From: Synergistaceae bacterium
GTDB lineage: Bacteria; Synergistota; Synergistia; Synergistales; Aminobacteriaceae
Length of the DNA stretch: 10,024 nt
Reading direction: 5' to 3'
Assembly: GCA_031273365.1 (NCBI GenBank)
Contig: JAISSA010000061.1
Location: 1-10,024 of the forward strand
Shown here: positions 7,501-10,024 of the stretch, piece by piece
Layout of the letters: each line of letters begins with the position of its first letter
How positions within the stretch are numbered: position 1 is the first letter of the stretch
The notes under the pieces: model-generated
Database searches by the model: none
The model's input: the letters and a program-made list of their open reading frames with translations, nothing else
What the model was told of the DNA's origin: nothing
Translations under genes and position numbers: made by a program

Positions 7501-8406
7501 GGGCTGCGCCGGCACGACTCCCTTCGCTTTCTCTCGAGGCTGGCGCACGACGTCGCGCTCGTCGACTCGCTGCGCACGGAAGAGGGGCTCGTGATCGACG
7601 AGCGGGACTGGATCTTCTGCGGAGCGACGCCTCCGGCGCTGCCTCACGTCCAAATCTCCGTCCCGGACAGCCAGCTGCGCGAGCTGGACGTCCTCGTGGC
7701 GCCGAGCGACGGTTTTTGCAGTTCTCCGGACGCCCCTTCAGGCGACTGGAACGATCTTTTCGCGGAATGGACGCCCGTCGTCCACCTGGACGTCGCCCGC
7801 ATCGACTCGGGGCTGTCCGACATCGCGCGCGCTCCTTACGCCGCGGCGCTTGCCCGCGTCGATCGATGGATCGCGGCCTCCGGTCAGGGGGCTCTCTTCG
7901 CCGGACGCCTGACGGACCTGCTGACGGACGTCCCCGACCGCATGGACAACTTCATCCGGAACCGGGGGCACAGGGGAGAGGTGGAGTGGTTTCTCTACGA
8001 AAACTATGACGCGCGCTACTCGGATTTCATTCTCTGGGGCAGGGAAATTCTGCGCGCTCCTGCCTCCGCGGAAGAAAAAAATGAAGAAAAAAATATCGTC
8101 AACGTCGAGGCTCTGTGTGTCCGGCTTCGCTCCGACGAGGACCTGAGGGAAAACCCGTCGGCGCTTTCCCGTGGCGAGGCCGCTCCGGCGACCGTTCGCG
8201 TCGTTCGCGGGCCGTCAGACGCAGACGGGCTCCGCCCTCCGGAGCCTGAACGTTTACAGGCCGTCGACAGCTCCCTTCTCGTCGAGAGATGGAAGCAGGA
8301 AGGGCATGATTTCGCGCCTCCGTTTTCCGAGCATCGCCTGAGGCGCGCCATGGATGGCGCACTGCACAGGAAGCGCGGCGATTTGGAAAGGAGCGGAACG
8401 ATATGA
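4540..8406 (+). CDS. PAS-PAS-dynamin-like GTPase fusion protein
   Basis: A 1288-residue, apparently cytosolic protein. Order: PAS/PAC domain 1 (~12-118, with 'HPDD' at 57-60), coiled coil (~128-180), PAS domain 2 (~176-283, ending 'ASDVTDVREME'), a Ser-Tyr-Thr-Lys-Lys repeat linker (298-316), then a dynamin-superfamily GTPase. GTPase motifs are complete: P-loop GITSSGKS (394-401), switch Thr420/421, DTPG (493-496), SQID (553-556, where NKxD or TKxD is usual) and VPISSK (602-607). A long helical region (~640-965) fits a dynamin stalk. From ~968 a second GTPase-like fold seems present but lacks nucleotide-binding motifs. PAS domains usually sense ligands or redox state; dynamins remodel membranes by GTP-driven assembly. 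No transmembrane segment is seen. ATG 4540 gives an intact PAS domain. It lies between an OmpA-like gene and a membrane-anchored coiled-coil gene that overlaps its stop. The GTPase call is firm, the PAS calls likely, the role unknown. Confidence 0.86.
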   Translation: MEDNAIWQQFLNLTDGGVFDVDFDTQRIRCSDSFARQVRLTPETLPHTLEQWFELYHPDDYDVGRELRRHLFESGSTRFSLEHRLYCGDGQYRPFCLDAFCIRDKEGRIRHMIGVETPGAQTFRTPPPRPAQTAQELRELRKSLASAEDREKRLSSSLSRTEERCESLERQLYLATQMLDATSEPVFHCDEEGRTDLFNSAFSRALAGDPDLAQWVSAVHKGDERLQEYRYRDRCGRDRILETRALSPTNRHGQTMGRIGVASDVTDVREMEAEAMRLRHRMGSLILQNGLLSENSRSYTKKSHTKKSYTKSYIIKEDAEADESGRRLLREGDLTDPAEALQACLTDVIRSLSNAAATSEAGGALTDLLPVRVSQFENLFHASARAELEVGVVGITSSGKSTFINAMMGERLLPEETRATTNLVVRCRRGDERAVVVVMKDGGKRRVSGAELTPAWMEGLASERMNPANEQNIERLEWSSPGAVLPEGLVLIDTPGLDACDFPEHSELVLRRLLPSLDIVLYVTSIRNRFKSSDLELLQAVLEQDQRIIFLLSQIDLEQDDTEGGRVVLSRRRKLSACLRELREDIENISSGHGALGDSAIVPISSKLAMAHFYDRNSPAWDASNFGPLIRHLESFRANLSRYGLEACARRSLVVLSRTASDLGLILGSLSTEQAEAEGTRRLERIRELRDAQRWISAEISAVRNEWRRLLDPESHLGRLEREIQGTHTLGTIKDRYERWGADCATLAARMTARMDRARLSCREMVQKLGVPLHGRAEETPDDLPAPNRCVLPETRQVQIRGWFENLQFWPQHRTFFHQQVDREKMLAGAEELLTERLRLLNGHLTWWENRMREDWCDPLYGELKREEAALADIRRLVTDASVSRSALRYSLSDVREAERGVRNLMPGFSTPDIDAESLFPEDFFDVFDRFDDLPEPKNPVEAESFDEEDESRTIFAPLLAAFHEQHIQSRFLEMNALRGRRRVVLLGLRRHDSLRFLSRLAHDVALVDSLRTEEGLVIDERDWIFCGATPPALPHVQISVPDSQLRELDVLVAPSDGFCSSPDAPSGDWNDLFAEWTPVVHLDVARIDSGLSDIARAPYAAALARVDRWIAASGQGALFAGRLTDLLTDVPDRMDNFIRNRGHRGEVEWFLYENYDARYSDFILWGREILRAPASAEEKNEEKNIVNVEALCVRLRSDEDLRENPSALSRGEAAPATVRVVRGPSDADGLRPPEPERLQAVDSSLLVERWKQEGHDFAPPFSEHRLRRAMDGALHRKRGDLERSGTI
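5431..5487 (+). repeat. 15-bp in-frame tandem repeats encoding S-Y/H-T-K-K units
   Basis: Four degenerate units start at 5431, 5446, 5461 and 5473 (15, 15, 12 and 15 bases), each beginning TCG-TAY or TCG-CAT. They form an AT-rich patch in an otherwise GC-rich gene and encode the linker between PAS domain 2 and the GTPase. A run of seven A lies at 5454-5460. Unit number could vary between strains without breaking the frame, changing linker length; slippage in the A7 tract would cut off the GTPase part. Confidence 0.75.
8071..8094 (+). repeat. 12-bp perfect tandem repeat with two A7 tracts in the dynamin gene
   Basis: GAAGAAAAAAAT occurs twice in direct succession (8071-8082, 8083-8094), encoding EEKN-EEKN near residue 1180, in a likely disordered segment after the second GTPase-like region. 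Each copy carries seven consecutive A, unusual in this GC-rich gene and prone to polymerase slippage. Confidence 0.85.
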
Positions 8407-9086
8407 AGGACAGTGCCCGGGACGAGCGGCCGCTTGACCACACGACGGCGCGCATCGTGGCGGAGCTGGCGGCGGCGTTGCTGCCCCGGCTCAGGGAGGC
8501 CGTCACGGCGGAACTTCTCCGCGCGGCGGAGTCTGCGCCCCAACGCACAGACGAGGGCGTCGAAGAAATGCTTTTGGCGCTGAAATCTCTGAAAAACACC
8601 GCCGAGGAGACCGCAGCCCTGCTGGGCGCGACGCAGCGATCTCTGGAGCAGACGACGTCCGGCGTTCTGAGTCGGCTGGAACGTCTGCCCGACCTGCTGG
8701 AGGCGTTCGTGGCGCAGGTGCGGGACGGGAATGAACAGGCGACGGAAAACCGCCGGCTCCTGGAGACCCTGCAAAGGGCCATGCCCGCGTGGGAGGGCGT
8801 GCTGAGGGCCGATGGAAGGGCGCACACGCGGGAACTCAGCGAGCTGTCCTCCGAGGTTTCGGAGGTGCTGAGAGACGCCCGGGCGGACCTGTCGTCGGCG
8901 GTGAAGGAAACGATGGAAAAGGAGAGCGAAAAGCGCGGCGAGCGACTGGAGGAGCTTTTGCGGGAACACAGGGAGACTCTGACGCGGAGGGTGGCGCGAT
9001 TCGAGAAGATCGTCGCCGCGGTGGGGCTTATCTCCGCGATCGTGTGCGCCGCGGCTGTCTCGATCGGTGTAATGCTGTTCAGGTAA
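8403..9086 (+). CDS. Coiled-coil protein with C-terminal membrane anchor
   Basis: A 227-residue protein of no recognised family. It is almost wholly helical and charged, with long stretches of coiled-coil character (~40-200; for example 'LLEAFVAQVRDGNEQATENRR' in part, and 'EKESEKRGERLEELLREHRE'). A single hydrophobic helix occupies ~203-226, followed only by a terminal Arg, so it is a tail-anchored protein with its bulk in the cytosol. Its ATG overlaps the TGA of the dynamin gene (ATGA, 8403-8406), with AAAGGAG at 8387-8393 as ribosome-binding site; such overlap usually means translational coupling and balanced amounts of the two proteins. I infer that it recruits or regulates the dynamin-like GTPase at the inner membrane, since that protein has no membrane segment of its own. 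A chemoreceptor-like signalling helix or a structural spacer is an alternative, but no chemotaxis hairpin motif is visible. Confidence 0.8.
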   Translation: MKDSARDERPLDHTTARIVAELAAALLPRLREAVTAELLRAAESAPQRTDEGVEEMLLALKSLKNTAEETAALLGATQRSLEQTTSGVLSRLERLPDLLEAFVAQVRDGNEQATENRRLLETLQRAMPAWEGVLRADGRAHTRELSELSSEVSEVLRDARADLSSAVKETMEKESEKRGERLEELLREHRETLTRRVARFEKIVAAVGLISAIVCAAAVSIGVMLFR

Positions 9087-9123
9087 GGGCAGGACCATAA
9101 AACTATCGAGAGGTGATGGGATC

Positions 9124-9408
9124 ATGCAGGTGAACAACGCTGTAACGGTATCGGGGCTTTTGCATCACATCAGGACCGACAGAAAAAGCGACAAATACTT
9201 TCCATTTTCCATTAAACAGGAGACTCCGTGGAACGACGGCAGCACTCGCAAAGATTTCCTGATTTCCCGGGCATTTCAGCCGGCTCTTCAGGAGGAGTTG
9301 AAGGCCCTGCCCGAGGGGACCCCCCTCAGGGTGCTCGGCTTCCTCCAATCTTCACTGGGCAGTGGGGAGATGTACATCCACGTGGAAGAAATCCAGAAGA
9401 TACTTTGA
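9124..9408 (+). CDS. Small OB-fold, SSB-like protein (copy 1)
   Basis: A 94-residue protein resembling the single-stranded-DNA-binding OB-fold family: N-terminal strand 'NNAVTVSGLL', central 'FPFSIKQE' and 'RKDFLISR', and the closing 'LRVLGFLQSSLGSGEMYIHVEEI', which match the order of strands in SSB-type domains (NxVxxxG, F..a..., DFi.v, v.G.l.s). It lacks the acidic C-terminal tail that SSB uses to bind partner proteins. The start at 9124 has GAGGTGAT (9111-9118) close upstream. It begins 37 bases after the coiled-coil gene with no terminator between, so it may be the last gene of the dynamin operon. It is clearly paralogous to the protein at 9524-9826. It could bind ssDNA, RNA or a protein; the fold is a pattern-level inference and no function is established. 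Confidence 0.65.
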   Translation: MQVNNAVTVSGLLHHIRTDRKSDKYFPFSIKQETPWNDGSTRKDFLISRAFQPALQEELKALPEGTPLRVLGFLQSSLGSGEMYIHVEEIQKIL

Positions 9409-9423
9409 CCGCAGGCCTTCAAA

Positions 9424-9447
9424 CCCGGGGGGCCCGTCCCTCCGGGG
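9424..9447 (+). terminator. GC-rich hairpin after the first OB-fold gene
   Basis: CCC-GGGGG (9424-9431) can pair with CCTCC-G-GGG (9439-9447) through eight pairs, including one G-U, with one bulged G and a 7-base loop, 15 bases after the stop codon. No clear T-run follows, although the next 20 bases are pyrimidine-rich. It is the probable end of the preceding operon, with a new promoter directly behind it. Confidence 0.35.
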
Positions 9448-9461
9448 CTCACTCCCTCCAT

Positions 9462-9490
9462 TTGTTAAAAGCCGAAGAATACGGTATATT
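9462..9490 (+). promoter_or_regulatory. Sigma-70-type promoter for the second OB-fold gene
   Basis: TTGTTA (9462-9467) and TATATT (9485-9490) are separated by exactly 17 bases, matching the consensus -35/-10 layout with four of six and five of six positions, inside an AT-rich island. Transcription would start near 9497, leaving a short ~27-base leader before the TTG start at 9524. This is the best promoter candidate in the window. Confidence 0.7.
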
Positions 9491-9523
9491 AGGCTGACTT
9501 GAGCAGGAAGCGGGTGACGGGTA

Positions 9524-9826
9524 TTGAACCGGGAAAACAAAAACTGGGAGAACAGCGTCAGAATATCGGGCAGGGTTCACTTTCTGAAGGGGAAGTCCGA
9601 AGGTGAGACCGGGACGGGCAAGTACGTTCAGTTTGCCGTTCGGCAGGAAAACGTGGAGAACAGCGGAGCGACGCGACGGGACTTTCTGGTCGTGCGCGTG
9701 TACGACGAGGCCCTGCGCGAACGGCTTCGCTCGAAGCAGGAGGACGACGACGTGACCGTCGAGGGGACGCTGCGGTCGTCGCGCGGGAGCGGCGTCAACT
9801 ACGTTCGCTGCGCTTCGATGGAATAA
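9524..9826 (+). CDS. Small OB-fold, SSB-like protein (copy 2)
   Basis: A 100-residue paralogue of the protein at 9124-9408. Shared positions include N-x-V-x-(V/I)-S-G at the first strand, K-Y-(F/V)-x-F-(S/A)-(I/V)-(K/R)-Q-E, T/A-x-R-(K/R)-D-F-L and V-x-G-x-L-x-S-S-x-G-S-G, spread over the whole length. These fit an SSB-type OB fold; the acidic C-terminal tip of true SSB is missing. The start is TTG 9524, since no ATG or GTG precedes the first conserved strand; the ribosome-binding site is modest (GGTGA, 9513-9517). It has its own promoter at 9462-9490 and a terminator after it, so it can be expressed separately from copy 1. The two may form hetero-oligomers or serve under different conditions. 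Function beyond probable nucleic-acid binding is not established. Confidence 0.65.
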   Translation: MNRENKNWENSVRISGRVHFLKGKSEGETGTGKYVQFAVRQENVENSGATRRDFLVVRVYDEALRERLRSKQEDDDVTVEGTLRSSRGSGVNYVRCASME

Positions 9827-9845
9827 CGGGCGGAGCCATGAAGTA

Positions 9846-9890
9846 GGGAGGACGCGGACGAACGGTGCCTCCCCTTTTCTTTATTTTTAT
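9846..9890 (+). terminator. Rho-independent terminator after the second OB-fold gene
   Basis: GGGAGG (9846-9851) pairs with CCTCCC (9868-9873) around a 16-base loop, followed by a T-rich tract (TTTTCTTTATTTTTATT from 9875). It lies 20 bases beyond the stop codon and before the convergent thiol peroxidase gene. The T tract follows only on the plus strand, so it terminates rightward transcription. Confidence 0.65.
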
Positions 9891-9909
9891 TAAAACAAAT
9901 TTATGATCC

Positions 9910-10024
9910 TCAGAACAGCGACTTCAGAGTTTTGATGGCCTCGTCGTAGTTGGGCTCGTTCTTCTGCTCGGGGACGATGTGAGCGTACCTGACGACGTTC
10001 TGTTTGTCGACGATGAAGATGGAG
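9910..10024 (-). CDS. tpx: Thiol peroxidase (Tpx-type peroxiredoxin), C-terminal fragment
   Basis: The minus strand reads 37 residues ending at a TGA whose complement is 9910-9912: 'SIFIVDKQNVVRYAHIVPE', then 'KNEPNYDEAIKTLKSLF'. This matches the C-terminal end of Tpx-type peroxiredoxins, where a strand 'v.ViD....v.y' is followed by 'v.Ei..EPdYe.al..lk'. Tpx reduces organic hydroperoxides with a peroxidatic cysteine and thioredoxin; the catalytic residues lie in the missing N-terminal part beyond the window. The gene is convergent with the OB-fold gene, 83 bases apart. Another AhpC/TSA peroxiredoxin is possible, but the EPxYDEA motif favours Tpx. Confidence 0.75.
   Translation of the reverse strand, partial: SIFIVDKQNVVRYAHIVPEQKNEPNYDEAIKTLKSLF

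Noticed and set aside
8016..9137. Minus-strand open frame of 373 codons opposite the end of the dynamin gene and the coiled-coil gene
   Set aside because: It spans two well-supported plus-strand genes and reads as Arg, His and Gln-rich antisense sequence.

Overview
The window looks like a stretch of chromosome from a GC-rich, Gram-negative (diderm) bacterium that imports organic acids through TRAP transporters. A TAXI-type binding protein, a large fused TRAP permease, a beheaded RpiR-type regulator and an OmpA-like protein together suggest an anaerobe of the Synergistota type. That assignment is a guess from gene content and base composition; no 16S rRNA or other marker gene is present.

Layout. 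At 1-235 lies the N-terminal DNA-binding part of an RpiR/MurR-family regulator, whose reading frame runs out of family resemblance exactly where a TAXI solute-binding protein begins (248-1201). After a strongly folded spacer with a terminator-like hairpin (1223-1280) comes the TRAP 4TM/12TM permease (1301-3271). Binding protein and permease form one uptake system. A perfect GC-rich hairpin follows the permease.

A second, apparently independent unit starts near 3425 with an AT-rich promoter-like island and a leader containing hairpins. It holds a secreted OmpA-like protein (3502-4533), a 1288-residue protein fusing two PAS sensor domains to a dynamin-like GTPase (4540-8406), a coiled-coil protein with a C-terminal membrane anchor (8403-9086) and a small OB-fold, SSB-like protein (9124-9408). 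The first three are packed with a 6-base gap and a 4-base overlap, and the fourth starts 37 bases later, so co-expression is very likely. Together they could couple a cytosolic or redox cue sensed by PAS domains to GTP-driven membrane work at the cell envelope. The PAS-dynamin architecture is the most unusual thing in the window. A degenerate second GTPase-like region appears to sit in the C-terminal part of the same protein.

A paralogue of the small OB-fold protein follows (9524-9826) behind its own convincing promoter and is closed by a terminator. At the right edge, on the minus strand, lies the C-terminal end of a thiol peroxidase (Tpx-like peroxiredoxin). Short in-frame tandem repeats and A7 tracts mark the OmpA/dynamin genes, including a 17-bp duplication that repeats the start region of the dynamin gene. 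No tRNA, rRNA, CRISPR array or insertion sequence was seen.
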